A stretch of DNA of 64,000 nucleotides from the NCBI RefSeq assembly GCF_003323745.1, contig NZ_QOIL01000004.1, positions 62,001-126,000 of the forward strand. Reading direction: 5' to 3'. The number at the start of each line of letters is the position of its first letter. The stretch's first letter is position 1. Below the pieces are notes generated by a model that was given only the letters and a program-made list of their open reading frames with translations, searched no databases and was not told the origin of the DNA. Below, piece by piece: positions 18,101 through 26,512 of the stretch. Made by a program: the position numbers and the translations under genes. The DNA is from Sphaerisporangium album. GTDB taxonomy: Bacteria; Actinomycetota; Actinomycetes; Streptosporangiales; Streptosporangiaceae.

Positions 18101-19170
18101 GCCGGGTCGATCTTGGCGTTCGCGTGTGTCTCCTTGTAGGAGACGAGCGTCCGGTAGTCGTTCTCCCAGCGGGTCTTCCAGTAGACCTCGTTGCCGCTGA
18201 AGAACCCGAGGTGGACGCCGTGATCGCGGGCGTTCTCGAACGCGGCGCGCTCCTCGCCCGACCAGTACTCGTCGTGCCCGACCGACAGCACCGACTTGTG
18301 GTTCAGCAGCGTCTGCGGCGCCCGGGCCGCGTCCAGCGACGACATGTACGAGACGTTGTACCCGTTGGCCTCGAGCCAGCGCACCATCGGGTACTCGTTG
18401 GCGAACACGAAGTCACGCCCCCAGGGGGTGGACTCGCGGGTGTTGAACGGCCGGTCGTAGCTGACCTTGACCGCGCGTCCCGGCGCCACGACGCTGTCGC
18501 CGCGGTACAGGCTGTTCAGGACCCTGTTGGGGTTCCCCTCCGTCTGGGGGATGTCCCCCCAGGAGTTGTACGCCTGCCAGGTGCTGTCGGACGTCCGGAA
18601 GAGGAGGTCGGCGGTGCTCGCGTCGTCACGCACGACGAAGACGATGTGGGTGTCGTCGCCGGTGTCGGTGCGGGTCACGTGGGCGAAGTAGATTCCCGAG
18701 ACGGCCGTGCTCGGAACGGTCCAGCTCGCGACGTTCCCCCAGTTGCAGGTCACCTCGCCGGTGGTGGTGTTCTCCGGGCAGCTCGGCTGGTTGCGCGAGA
18801 CGGAGGTGTCGGCGGGCACCGAGGTGATGAGGCGTGCGCCCTTCCCCTGGTAGTAGCCCATCCGGTAGATGTCGACCTGCAGCTGGAGGGCCGCGGACCG
18901 CACCTTGAAGTTGACCGTCTGGCCGAGGTTGACGCTCATCTGGTCGCCGTAACCCTCGACGGTGCCGCGCGGGTCGGTGTCCCACTCGGTCCGGTCGGTC
19001 CCCACGTTGTTGTTCTCACAAGTGATCTTGTTACCGCCCGCGTCGCACGGGCCCATGGCCTGTGCGGGCGATGCGGGTGCCGTCAGGAGCGCGGCCAAGG
19101 TCAGCACTCCTGCTGAGATGGCGGTCCTGTACCGGCGCGCGGCATGGCGCGATTTCAATGAAGCTCCCAC
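15118..19170 (-). CDS. Very large secreted DUF4082 protein with dimethylformamidase-like domain
   Basis: About 1,350 residues. A basic stretch and a hydrophobic segment ending in SPAQA form a signal peptide. The first 500 residues resemble the N,N-dimethylformamidase large-subunit-like domain (EYPMVRWLEANGYNVSYMSS, VGHDEYWSGEER, FFSGNEVYWKTRWE). Then come an Ig-like domain (AVEVSTDGGATW) and three DUF4082 modules, each with ELGV+F, VRFYKG and NTG.H.G.LW motifs, separated by two SbsA-type Ig-like domains (FTVSVSGAKDDGGNTM and TYTVTVSGAKDESDNTM). Each DUF4082 module is preceded by a CPC motif. The start is uncertain: I chose the GTG at 19170, while the frame is open to 19287. It probably acts on or binds a cell-surface polymer. 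The catalytic chemistry is not known. Confidence 0.8.
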   Translation of the reverse strand: MGASLKSRHAARRYRTAISAGVLTLAALLTAPASPAQAMGPCDAGGNKITCENNNVGTDRTEWDTDPRGTVEGYGDQMSVNLGQTVNFKVRSAALQLQVDIYRMGYYQGKGARLITSVPADTSVSRNQPSCPENTTTGEVTCNWGNVASWTVPSTAVSGIYFAHVTRTDTGDDTHIVFVVRDDASTADLLFRTSDSTWQAYNSWGDIPQTEGNPNRVLNSLYRGDSVVAPGRAVKVSYDRPFNTRESTPWGRDFVFANEYPMVRWLEANGYNVSYMSSLDAARAPQTLLNHKSVLSVGHDEYWSGEERAAFENARDHGVHLGFFSGNEVYWKTRWENDYRTLVSYKETHANAKIDPAANVWTGTWRDPRFSPPADGGKPENALTGTLFTVNCTSSNDGCGAIPLTVPAADGKMRFWRGTSVANQIFGSQSVPGVVGYEWDEDVDNGFRPKGLVPLSTTTSTAEQVLVDYGTNVAQKSATHRMTLHRAPSGALVFGAGTVQWSWGLDDDHDSYTDTNFADTRIKQATVNVLADMGVQPKSLVAGLSAASASSDHTAPTAVITAPALNAHITHGSSVTISGTATDAGGQVGAVEVSTDGGATWHPATGRGSWTYSWKASGAGTMTLKVRAADDSGNVGAEVARNVTVDCPCSLFGSSTVPKNPADSDTGPIELGVRFSSAANGYVTAVKFYKGSGNTGAHIGTLWSNTGEQLATGTFSNETATGWQKLTLASPVYITAGTQYVASYYSPNGHYAADADYFRYQPLVNAPLSAPATSENAPNGVYRSGQGFPTQTFNGGNYYVDVEFTINDLYPPAAVSITPTPGSSSVPTTVQPKITFGEPIQADSATFTLKDATDSAVAGTVSLDATRESLTFVPAAPLAPNERFTVSVSGAKDDGGNTMTSPIGFSFTTAKPWTAGVCPCTVWPETTVPAEPSVNDNGSVELGVKFQTTMDGFIEGVRFYKGPGNTGTHVGTLWSASGQELATATFTDESTQGWQEVHFNTPVPVTKDTTYVASYHAPSGHYAATGGGLSSQVTSTPLRVLASSGSGGNGLYRYGSRAFPTESWGSTNYWVDVIFTKIADTTAPYVTAKSPDHGGTGVAIGTAVTATFSEPIVANTVAITVKNAADQTVAGTHTVNEAGTMLTFTPDAPLAQSTTYTVTVSGAKDESDNTMTSTSWSFTTGGATSCPCSIWPSNAVPAHPEDSDAAAVELGVKFTAEMDGQVTGVRFYKGAGNTGTHLGHLWSATGTMLAAGTFTDETATGWQTLIFETPVSIVAGQVYVASYLAPNGHYAGDGGYFNAGPVDNSPLHAVANGGPAGGNGVYRYGSDPGFPASSYNGANYWVDVLFTPSS

Positions 19171-19314
19171 GTGATCTGGGTGGTGATCCCCGGTGGTGCT
19201 CACGCATCGGAGCGTGGTCCCGACGAATCGACGTCCGGACGATGGGCTGGGTTTACGTGGTCTGCCAACATGTGTCCCACCAGTCACGCCAGTGCCCCCC
19301 GAGCACCTCGGTGA

Positions 19315-19974
19315 TCAACGGGTCTTCATCGCGATGACCGACTTCACCAGGCCGCCCAGGCGCTCGTACCGGATGACCGAGGACGGGAAGTAGTGCCGCA
19401 TCTCGGTGATGCTGAGCAGCTCGACCTCCATGACGATGTTGCGCGCGGCCTCGCGGTCGGAGGTCGGCGTGTGCACGAGCGGCCAGCGGCGCAGCAGCGC
19501 CGTGCGCATCGCGATCGGCATGTACTGGAAGCCGGGGAACAGGAAGTGCGGCTCGACGGGGAAGTAGCGGTACGGGGTCTGCACCCAGTGCAGGCCGGCC
19601 AGGCGGTGCACCGAGTCGGCGAACATCTGGCGGCGCAGGTGCCCGCCGACGTGTTCGATCACGGCGTTGGAGAACACCAGGTCGTACTTGGTGTGGAGGA
19701 TCTCGGGGGGCAGCTCGCAGGCGTCGGCGACATCGGCCCGCAGCCACGTGGGCAGGTCCGCCGGGGGCTTCTCCAGGTTGACGACGTGCACGTGCGCCGG
19801 GCGTACGGGGGCGCGCATCCAGGCCCCGGCCGTGCCGCCGAGGTCGATCACCGACATGGAGGACAGATCGGGGAAGTTCTCGGCGAACCAGTGCCAGCGG
19901 CGCGTGCGCGCCTTGGCGCCGAGCGAGTCGGGGGCGTCGACGAAGCGGCTCCGAAGAGCGTTCAGCCGGCTCAT
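19315..19974 (-). CDS. SAM-dependent methyltransferase (methyltransferase_11-like)
   Basis: 219 residues from an ATG at 19974 that is preceded by AGGAGAG. SVIDLGGTAGAWMRA is the SAM loop (motif I), VHVVNLEKPP gives motif II, ADVADACELPPE and YDLVFSNAVIEHVGG give the remaining core. The downstream portion contains HWVQTPYRYFPVEPHFLFP, a segment found in actinobacterial glycan-cluster methyltransferases. It is divergent from rmlC with a 208-bp shared promoter region, and its stop lies 145 bp before the large secreted protein. O-methylation of a surface sugar is the likely role, by context only. Confidence 0.8.
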   Translation of the reverse strand: MSRLNALRSRFVDAPDSLGAKARTRRWHWFAENFPDLSSMSVIDLGGTAGAWMRAPVRPAHVHVVNLEKPPADLPTWLRADVADACELPPEILHTKYDLVFSNAVIEHVGGHLRRQMFADSVHRLAGLHWVQTPYRYFPVEPHFLFPGFQYMPIAMRTALLRRWPLVHTPTSDREAARNIVMEVELLSITEMRHYFPSSVIRYERLGGLVKSVIAMKTR

Positions 19975-20182
19975 GGTCTCTCCTAGGCGGCGAGTTCGCG
20001 CGGGGGCGTCGAAGTAGGGGACGGGAGAGTGTGGTCGTCTGGGACGCGAGCCTGGGGCGCCGAGGTACGGCGTCGGCACGTTCCAATCGGACCGCCCAAC
20101 TATCGCAGAAGGGCGCACATCACTGTCGCACGCCCGAGTCATTCGATAGCGCACTGAGATCGGAGATGTCACTCTTGGCCAC

Positions 20183-20794
20183 GTGAAGGAACTCACCATC
20201 AGCGGCGCCTATCTCCACGCCCCCTCCATCCACGGAGACGAGAGAGGAACGTTCCTAGAGTGGTTCCGCGCGGACGAGCTGCGCGAGACCGTCGGGCACG
20301 ATCTGAACCTCGCCCAGGCCAACCTGTCCATCTCCAGGCGCGGCGTCATCCGCGGCGTGCACTTCGCCGAGGTGCCACCCGGGCAGGCCAAGTACGTCAC
20401 CTGCGTCTCCGGCGCCGTGATTGACGTGGTCGTCGACATCCGCGTCGGCTCCCCGACCTTCGGGCGGTGGCAGTCCGTCGTGCTGGACGACGGCGCGCGC
20501 GAGGGCGTCTACGTCAGCGAGGGGCTGGGGCACGCGTTCATGGCGCTGACCGAGCAGGCGAGCGTGGTCTACGTCTGCTCCGAGCCCTACACCCCGTCCC
20601 GGGAGCACGGCGTGCACCCGCTGGACCCGCGCATCGGCATCGCGTGGCCCGAGGACATCGAGCCTCTGCTGTCCCCGAAGGACACCGTCGCCCCGACGCT
20701 GGAGGAAGCCTTGGACAAGGGGCTGCTGCCGGTGTACGACGACTGCCTGGCGTATTACGCGCGACTGCGGGGAGAGGGACGGCAGGCCGGGTGA
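20183..20794 (+). CDS. rfbC: dTDP-4-dehydrorhamnose 3,5-epimerase-like protein
   Basis: 203 residues of cupin type. GDERGTFLEWFR near residue 18, QANLSISRRGVIRGVHF (catalytic His in RGVHF), GQAKYVTCVSGAVIDVVVDIR, GLGHAFMALTE and LDPRIGIAWP match RmlC throughout. RmlC epimerises C3 and C5 of dTDP-4-keto-6-deoxyglucose toward L-rhamnose. RmlA, B and D are not in this window, so it either complements distant genes or makes another 6-deoxy sugar. The GTG start gives the family's usual first residues MKELTISGAYL. It is divergent from the methyltransferase gene. Confidence 0.88.
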   Translation: MKELTISGAYLHAPSIHGDERGTFLEWFRADELRETVGHDLNLAQANLSISRRGVIRGVHFAEVPPGQAKYVTCVSGAVIDVVVDIRVGSPTFGRWQSVVLDDGAREGVYVSEGLGHAFMALTEQASVVYVCSEPYTPSREHGVHPLDPRIGIAWPEDIEPLLSPKDTVAPTLEEALDKGLLPVYDDCLAYYARLRGEGRQAG

Positions 20795-21139
20795 AACGCC
20801 ACGCGTCGCCGGTTATTACGACGCGCGCCGGGCGTTGGACGCCCGCATGACACCGGGCGATGGCGGCCGGGGAAGGAACGTCCTGGCCGCTCGTTCCGCC
20901 CCTGACCGTGTTCGGTCGTTAATTTTGACCCGTTCTGTCGGTCATACCACACATACGGATCGCTTCGATCCGTGAATTGTGTTGCCAGAATCACGCTTTC
21001 CATGCTGAATGCGGTGGATTAACCGGTTAAACGCGCGGTTCCGGTTGTCACACCGTTTCCCAACCGCAACAATGGCCTCGCACTGAAACATGATCGGAGC
21101 CCGGCGCCCGTGAAGGCGCCGGAGGTGGAGGCTCGGGCA
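20795..21139. other. Intergenic region with AT-richer promoter-like section
   Basis: 345 bases before the beta-helix protein. They contain a TTGACC hexamer at about 20927, a small GGGCG/CGCCC hairpin near 20830-20844, an inverted repeat at 20955-20973, and an AACCGGTT palindrome near 21019. The local AT content is higher than in the flanking genes, as expected for a promoter. I see no recognisable riboswitch. Confidence 0.45.
20955..20973. promoter_or_regulatory. Inverted repeat, possible operator
   Basis: ACGGATCG and CGATCCGT are perfect 8-bp arms around a 3-nt spacer, about 170 bp upstream of the beta-helix gene. It could bind a dimeric regulator or form an RNA hairpin in the leader. No protein is implicated. 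Confidence 0.35.
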
Positions 21140-22966
21140 GTGAGCAATCCCCGGCATGCGGACGGGCCGCGCGAGAGGCGCAGGCCCCCGTCCGCCGAAC
21201 CTCGATCCGGCGGGGCCCGGTTCCCCACGGTCGGAAAGGTGTCGTTGCTGGCGGCCGCCGTGGTGATCGGCGCGACCGTCACCGTCGTCGTCGTCAACAA
21301 GGACGAGCCCCCGGCCGCGGCCGTGAACACCACTCCCGTGTCGACCGAAGTGACGCTGGAGACGAGCCTCTGGAAGTCGAAGAAGGTCGTCAAGGGCAAG
21401 ACCCAGGCCGAGAACACGCCCCTGGAGCTCGGCACGCGGTTCAAGGCGGCCCGCAACGGCGAGGTCGCCGGCATCCGCTTCTACAAGCCCGCCTCCGAGC
21501 GCGGCACCCACCGCGGCAGCCTCTGGGACTCCAAGAAGAAGCTGCTCGCCAAGGTGACCTTCACCGGCGAGACCAGCAGCGGCTGGCAGCAGGCGATGTT
21601 CGACAGGCCCGTCCCCGTCGTCGCCGGGCGCACGTACACGGTCTCCTACCACACCAACAACGGCGGGTACGTCGCCTCGGCCGGGGTCTTCGACCGCCCG
21701 GTGACGGCCGGCCCGCTGACCGGCCAGGCCGGGGTGTTCGCGGCCGTCCGCGACGCGTCGTACCCGTCCCGTGTGCACCCGAAGAGGGTGAGCTACTGGG
21801 TCGACGTGATCTTCCGGCACCGCGAGTGGCGCAGGCACCGTCCGGGCGAGCGCCCGACCGTGTCCCCGACCGAGGCGCCGAGCACGACCGGCCCCACGAG
21901 CTCGCCGACCGCGACGGGACCCGAGGCGACCCCCACCCTCACCGGCCCGGGTCAGCCGAACGGCGAGGTCACCGTGAGCCCGACGCCGACCGAGACGGGC
22001 ACCGGCGAGGTCACCCCCACGCCGACCGAGTCCACGACGCCGTCGGAGTCCCCCACGAAGACCGGCACGCCGACCCCGTCGCCGAGCCGGTCCTCGCAGA
22101 GGCCCACCCCGTCGCTGTCCGCCGACCCGACGCGGCAGCCGACCAAGGAACCCACCACCAAGCCGCCGACGCACTCGCCGAGCCCCACGCCCCCGCCGAC
22201 CGGCGGGTTCCCGGGCGCGTCCAACACCGGCGTGCCGTCCGGCACCAACCTCAAGCCGAGCAAGTCGGTGACGGTCACCAAGGACGGCGCGGTGATCGAC
22301 GGGCTTGAGATCAGCGGAGAGATCAACGTCGAGGCCGACAACGTGACGATCCGCAACGTCCGCCTGGCCGCCGCGCCCGGCGACTGGGGGATCATCCAGC
22401 GCAACGGCCACAGCGGGCTCACCGTCGAGGACAGCGAGATCTTCGGCAACGGCAGCCAGCGCACGCAGTTCGCCATCCTCAACCAGGGCGGCGACCTCAC
22501 GGTCCGGCGCGTCGACATCCACACCATCAGCAACGGCATCCTGACCGAGCAGGGCCTCGTCGAGGACTCCTACCTGCACGATCCGAAGTACTTCTCCGGC
22601 GACCACACCGACATGATCATGTGCACCAGCGGCCCGCCGTCCGGGGCCAAGCTCGTGATCCGCAACAACACGGTGATCAACACGCTGGAGCAGACCGGCG
22701 CCATCGCCCTCTTCCAGGACTTCGGCGTCGTGCGCAACGTGACGGTGGAGCACAACTTCCTGGCCGGCGGCGGCTACTCGCTCTACGCGGGCGCCGGCAG
22801 CAAGGGCACCTCGTCCAACATCAAGGTCATCGACAACGTCTTCAGCAAGGACGTCTGGCCCAAGGGCGGCTACAACGGCCACGTCGCCTACTGGGACAGG
22901 AACGGCTCCGGCAACGTGTGGAGTGGCAACGTCTGGGAGGACGGCAAGGCCGCCGACGCGGGCTGA
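21140..22966 (+). CDS. Membrane-anchored DUF4082 / right-handed beta-helix protein
   Basis: About 608 residues. A charged N-terminal tail precedes one membrane segment (VSLLAAAVVIGATVTVVVV), giving a signal anchor. A DUF4082 module follows (LELGTRFKAARNGEVAGIRF, GTHRGSLWDS, YTVSYHTNNGGYVA). Next is a Pro/Thr/Ser-rich linker of about 125 residues with PTPTE-type repeats. The last 230 residues form a parallel beta-helix (NVTIRNVRLA, LTVEDSEIFGN, LVIRNNTVINT), as in pectate-lyase-like and carbohydrate-binding proteins. I chose the GTG at 21140, because GGTGGAGG lies 8 nt upstream, over the GTG at 21110. The linker suggests display through the wall. It shares DUF4082 with the large protein at 15118-19170. 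Confidence 0.8.
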   Translation: MSNPRHADGPRERRRPPSAEPRSGGARFPTVGKVSLLAAAVVIGATVTVVVVNKDEPPAAAVNTTPVSTEVTLETSLWKSKKVVKGKTQAENTPLELGTRFKAARNGEVAGIRFYKPASERGTHRGSLWDSKKKLLAKVTFTGETSSGWQQAMFDRPVPVVAGRTYTVSYHTNNGGYVASAGVFDRPVTAGPLTGQAGVFAAVRDASYPSRVHPKRVSYWVDVIFRHREWRRHRPGERPTVSPTEAPSTTGPTSSPTATGPEATPTLTGPGQPNGEVTVSPTPTETGTGEVTPTPTESTTPSESPTKTGTPTPSPSRSSQRPTPSLSADPTRQPTKEPTTKPPTHSPSPTPPPTGGFPGASNTGVPSGTNLKPSKSVTVTKDGAVIDGLEISGEINVEADNVTIRNVRLAAAPGDWGIIQRNGHSGLTVEDSEIFGNGSQRTQFAILNQGGDLTVRRVDIHTISNGILTEQGLVEDSYLHDPKYFSGDHTDMIMCTSGPPSGAKLVIRNNTVINTLEQTGAIALFQDFGVVRNVTVEHNFLAGGGYSLYAGAGSKGTSSNIKVIDNVFSKDVWPKGGYNGHVAYWDRNGSGNVWSGNVWEDGKAADAG

Positions 22967-22984
22967 GACCCGGCACGAACGGGA

Positions 22985-23020
22985 AACGCCCTCCACGGAA
23001 AGGAATCCGTGGAGGGCGTT
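22985..23020. terminator. Bidirectional terminator between convergent genes
   Basis: A perfect 15-bp stem (arms 22985-22999 and 23006-23020) around an AAGGAA loop lies just after the beta-helix gene and just before the stop of korB. The symmetric position suggests it ends both transcripts. Confidence 0.85.
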
Positions 23021-23071
23021 CTCGTGTTCCGGACGGGCGGCGCTCCCCGAGGGGTCAGGCCCGGCGACCGG

Positions 23072-24145
23072 TCAGCTCACGGCCCAGGTGTCGCCGCCGC
23101 GCAGCAGGTCGGCGAGGTCGCCGGGGCCGCGCTGGGCGACGGCGTCCTCCATCTGCTCGGCCATCAGCGAGTCGTAAGCCGGGCGGTCGACCGAGCGGAA
23201 GATGCCGATCGGCACGTGGGCGAACGCCGGCTCGTCCAGCCGGGACAGCGCGAACGCCACCGACGGGTCGGGGTCGTGCGCGTCGTGGACGAGGATCTCG
23301 GACTCGGGCACCGACGCGCGGTCGACGACCTCGATGGCCCCGCCCGGGGCGCGGCGCGCGGCCTTGGAGGCGGAGACGATCGGCTGCCCGTGCTCCAGGC
23401 GCAGCGTGATGTCGTCGCGCTGCTCCGGGTCCTTGAGCTGGTCGAACGCGCCGTCGTTGAAGATGTTGCAGTTCTGGTAGATCTCGACCAGGCTCGTGCC
23501 CCGGTGGCTCGCCGCCTCCCGCAGCACCGACTGCAGGTGCTTGCGGTCGGAGTCGATCGTGCGGGCCACGAAGCTCGCCTCGGCGCCGAGGGCCAGCGAG
23601 ATCGGGTTGAACGGCTTGTCCAGCGAGCCCATCGGCGTCGACTTCGTGATCTTGCCGACCTCGGAGGTCGGGGAGTACTGGCCCTTGGTCAGCCCGTAGA
23701 TCCTGTTGTTGAACAGCAGGATGTTGAGGTTGACGTTGCGGCGCAGCGCGTGGATCAGGTGGTTGCCGCCGATCGACAGCGCGTCGCCGTCCCCGGTGAT
23801 CACCCAGACCGACAGGTCGGGGCGCGAGGCGGCGAGACCCGTGGCGATGGCCGGGGCCCGGCCGTGGATCGAGTGGAAGCCGTAGGTGTTCAGGTAGTAC
23901 GGGAACCGGGAGGAGCAGCCGATGCCCGAGACGAAGACGATGTTCTCGCGCCTCAGCCCGAGCTCCGGCAGGAAGCTCTGCACGGCGGCCAGGATGGCGT
24001 AGTCACCGCACCCGGGGCACCAGCGCACCTCCTGGTCGCTCTTGAAGTCCTTCATCGTCTGCTTCTCGGTCGCCCGGGGGATGAGCGTGAGCCCGGTGCC
24101 CCCGTTGGGAACCGTGATGTGGCCGTTGGTCGCGATATCACTCAC
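23072..24145 (-). CDS. korB: 2-oxoglutarate:ferredoxin oxidoreductase, beta subunit
   Basis: 357 residues. WCPGCGDYAILAAVQSFLPE carries two of the cysteines of the 4Fe-4S cluster, GIGCSSRFPYY a further one, and VWVITGDGDALSIGGNHLIH is the thiamine-diphosphate motif (GDG...N-type). The subunit pairs with KorA to oxidise 2-oxoglutarate to succinyl-CoA while reducing ferredoxin. The GTG start at 24145 overlaps the end of korA by 8 bp (24138-24145), so the two are coupled. The nuo genes without the NADH module lie 4 kb away, which suggests that reduced ferredoxin feeds that complex. Confidence 0.93.
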   Translation of the reverse strand: MSDIATNGHITVPNGGTGLTLIPRATEKQTMKDFKSDQEVRWCPGCGDYAILAAVQSFLPELGLRRENIVFVSGIGCSSRFPYYLNTYGFHSIHGRAPAIATGLAASRPDLSVWVITGDGDALSIGGNHLIHALRRNVNLNILLFNNRIYGLTKGQYSPTSEVGKITKSTPMGSLDKPFNPISLALGAEASFVARTIDSDRKHLQSVLREAASHRGTSLVEIYQNCNIFNDGAFDQLKDPEQRDDITLRLEHGQPIVSASKAARRAPGGAIEVVDRASVPESEILVHDAHDPDPSVAFALSRLDEPAFAHVPIGIFRSVDRPAYDSLMAEQMEDAVAQRGPGDLADLLRGGDTWAVS

Positions 24146-25991
24146 TGTCGATCACGTCCTGGATCACTCCGGCCAGCTCCTCGGCCTTGAAGGGAAGACC
24201 GCGTACGCGGTTGTAACTGATGATGTCGACCAGGAACCGCGCCCGCAGCAGCAGCGCGAGCTGACCGAGGTTGATCTCGGGCAGCAGCACCTTGTCGTAC
24301 GCGCGCAGGACCTCGCCGGTGTTGGCGGGCAGAGGGTTGAGGTGGCGGAGGTGCGCCTGGGCGACCTTCGCGCCGGCCTTGCGCACCCGCCGCACGGCCG
24401 CCGCGATCGGGCCGTACGTGGACCCCCAGCCGATGACCAGCACGCGCGCCTCGCCGTCGGGGTCGTCGACCTCCAGGGGCGGGATGTCCTGCGCGATGCC
24501 GTCGATCTTCGCCTGACGGAGCCGGACCATTCGGTCGTGGTTGTTCGGGTCGTAGGAGATGTTGCCCGTGCCGTCGGCCTTCTCGATGCCGCCGATGCGG
24601 TGCTCCAGGCCGGGCGTGCCCGGGACGGCCCACGGCCGGGCCAGCGTCTCCGGGTCGCGCCGGAACGGCAGGTAGGTCTCGCCGTCGTCGCCGTTCGGCG
24701 TCACGGTGAACTCGACCGATATGTCGGGCAGGTCGCTCATCTCGGGCAGCCGCCACGGCTCGGAGCCGTTGGCGAGGTAGCCGTCGGACAGGAGCATGAC
24801 CGGCGTGCGGTACTTCACCGCGAGGCGGACGGCCTCCAGCGCGGCGTCGAAGCAGTCCGACGGCGTGGAGGGGGCGACGATCGGCAGCGGCGACTCGCCG
24901 TTGCGGCCGTACATCGCCATGAGCAGGTCGGTCTGCTCGGTCTTGGTCGGCATGCCCGTGGACGGGCCCGCGCGCTGGACGTCGATCACGAGCAGCGGCA
25001 GCTCGGTGGCGACCGCGAGGCCGACCGTCTCCGCCTTCAGGGCCACGCCCGGCCCCGAGGTGGTGGTCACGCCGAGCGCGCCGCCGAAGGACGCGCCGAG
25101 CGCGGCGCCCACGCCCGCGATCTCGTCCTCGGCCTGGAAGGTGCGGATGCCGAACCGCTTGTGCTTGGACAGCTCGTGCAGGATGTCGGACGCCGGCGTG
25201 ATCGGGTAGGACCCGAGGAACAGCGGCAGCTTCGACTGCACGGACGCGGCGATGAGCCCGTACGCCAGGGCCTGGTTGCCCGAGATGTTGCGGTAGAGGC
25301 CCGGGGCCAGCCGGGCGGGCTTGATCTCGTACGACACCGAGAACGACTCGGTCGTCTCGCCGTAGTTCCACCCCGCCTGGAAGGCCGCGATGTTGGCCTT
25401 GGCGATGTCGGGCTTCTTGGCGAACTTGCCCTCGAGGAACTTGACCGTCGCCTCGGTCGGCCGGTGGTAGAGCCACGACAGCAGGCCGAGCGCGAACATG
25501 TTCTTCGCCCGCTCGGCGTCCTTCTTCGAGATGTCGAAGCCTTCGAGGGCCCTCACCGTCAGCGACGTGAGCGGGACGGCGTGCACCCGCCACTCGCCGA
25601 GCGAGCCGTCCTCGACGGGGCTGCCGGCGTACCCGACCTTCTGCAGGTTGCGCTTGGTGAATTCGTCGGTGTTGACGATGATGTCCGCGCCGCGGGGCAG
25701 GTCGCCGAGGTTGGCCTTCAGCGCCGCCGGGTTCATGGCGACCAGGACGTTGGGGGCGTCACCCGGGGTCAGGATGTCGTGGTCGGCGAAGTGCAGCTGG
25801 AAGCTCGACACGCCGGGGAGCGTGCCCGCGGGGGCGCGGATCTCGGCCGGGAAGTTGGGGAGGGTCGACAGGTCGTTGCCGAACTGCGCGGTCTCCGCTG
25901 TGAAGCGGTCTCCGGTGAGCTGCATGCCGTCGCCGGAGTCGCCCGCGAAGCGGATGATCACCCGGTCGAGTTGCTGAACCTGCTTGGTCAC
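24138..25991 (-). CDS. korA: 2-oxoglutarate:ferredoxin oxidoreductase, fused gamma-alpha subunit
   Basis: 617 residues. The N-terminal 200 are the gamma domain (VIIRFAGDSGDGMQLTGDRF, SFQLHFADHDILTPGD); the rest is the alpha domain with pyrimidine-binding features (ITPASDILHEL, FQAEDEIAGVGAALGASFGG, TTSGPGVALKAETVGLAVA, GPSTGMPTKTEQTDL). This fused arrangement is usual in actinobacteria. It transfers electrons from 2-oxoglutarate to ferredoxin as a bypass or partner of the 2-oxoglutarate dehydrogenase complex. It is the first gene of the korAB unit, preceded by more than 500 bases without genes. Confidence 0.93.
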   Translation of the reverse strand: MTKQVQQLDRVIIRFAGDSGDGMQLTGDRFTAETAQFGNDLSTLPNFPAEIRAPAGTLPGVSSFQLHFADHDILTPGDAPNVLVAMNPAALKANLGDLPRGADIIVNTDEFTKRNLQKVGYAGSPVEDGSLGEWRVHAVPLTSLTVRALEGFDISKKDAERAKNMFALGLLSWLYHRPTEATVKFLEGKFAKKPDIAKANIAAFQAGWNYGETTESFSVSYEIKPARLAPGLYRNISGNQALAYGLIAASVQSKLPLFLGSYPITPASDILHELSKHKRFGIRTFQAEDEIAGVGAALGASFGGALGVTTTSGPGVALKAETVGLAVATELPLLVIDVQRAGPSTGMPTKTEQTDLLMAMYGRNGESPLPIVAPSTPSDCFDAALEAVRLAVKYRTPVMLLSDGYLANGSEPWRLPEMSDLPDISVEFTVTPNGDDGETYLPFRRDPETLARPWAVPGTPGLEHRIGGIEKADGTGNISYDPNNHDRMVRLRQAKIDGIAQDIPPLEVDDPDGEARVLVIGWGSTYGPIAAAVRRVRKAGAKVAQAHLRHLNPLPANTGEVLRAYDKVLLPEINLGQLALLLRARFLVDIISYNRVRGLPFKAEELAGVIQDVIDSE

Positions 25992-26512
25992 AGCTCGGTC
26001 CTCCTCGACGCGTCAGGGCGCCGTCGCTCGTGGCACGTGTACTTTTCCATGCTAGATCCCTTGGGGCTGCGCGGGCTTCTTTACGCCTGCGCGTCGGACA
26101 GGGCGTGACCTTCGTCCCTGCGACGGCGCGATCTCTCGGTCGGACCGGAGTTGCCCAGGTCATCGGTGGTCATGCCGGTGACGCGCGGTAGACGGAACCG
26201 GGGGCGGCTCAGGTCGGTACGCGGCAGGTGACCACCGCCGGGGGGTCCGGGAAGCCGGAGAGCCCCGGAGGCCATGAGAGCCCGGAAAGCATGGTCACGC
26301 CCGGAAACCGCTCTCGGTACAGAGCCCTGAGGCGAGCCGGCACAGGTCGATGTGCCGCCGGGAGTAGAGAGCGTTTCGGGTCACGTTGACTAACTATATG
26401 TCCCCGCTCCGGATCGCTCGGAGTGTCGTACGTCACCCCGGCCGCGCGGCGGGGAGGCGGCGCGGGCTTCGTCGCGGGGGCGCGGGCACTTCGTGCGGTC
26501 GCCACCAGGGGC
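25992..26512. other. Intergenic region upstream of korAB
   Basis: About 520 bases between korA and the deacetylase stop codon. No frame here has a domain or a credible start. An AT-rich patch (TTGACTAACTATATG near 26386-26400) is the only promoter-like text, but its spacing does not fit a standard -35/-10 pair on either strand. Confidence 0.45.

Noticed and set aside
15247-19116. A 1,289-codon open frame on the plus strand
   Set aside because: It is the antisense shadow of the large secreted DUF4082 protein; its Arg/Val/Gly-rich sequence has no domain and comes from high GC in codon third positions.
20795-21139. Riboswitch (such as a c-di-AMP type) before the beta-helix gene
   Set aside because: Only a short 8-3-8 inverted repeat is visible; no conserved aptamer core was recognised.
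26386-26400. Promoter TTGACT with TATATG before korA
   Set aside because: The two elements nearly touch, and the orientation is wrong for korA.
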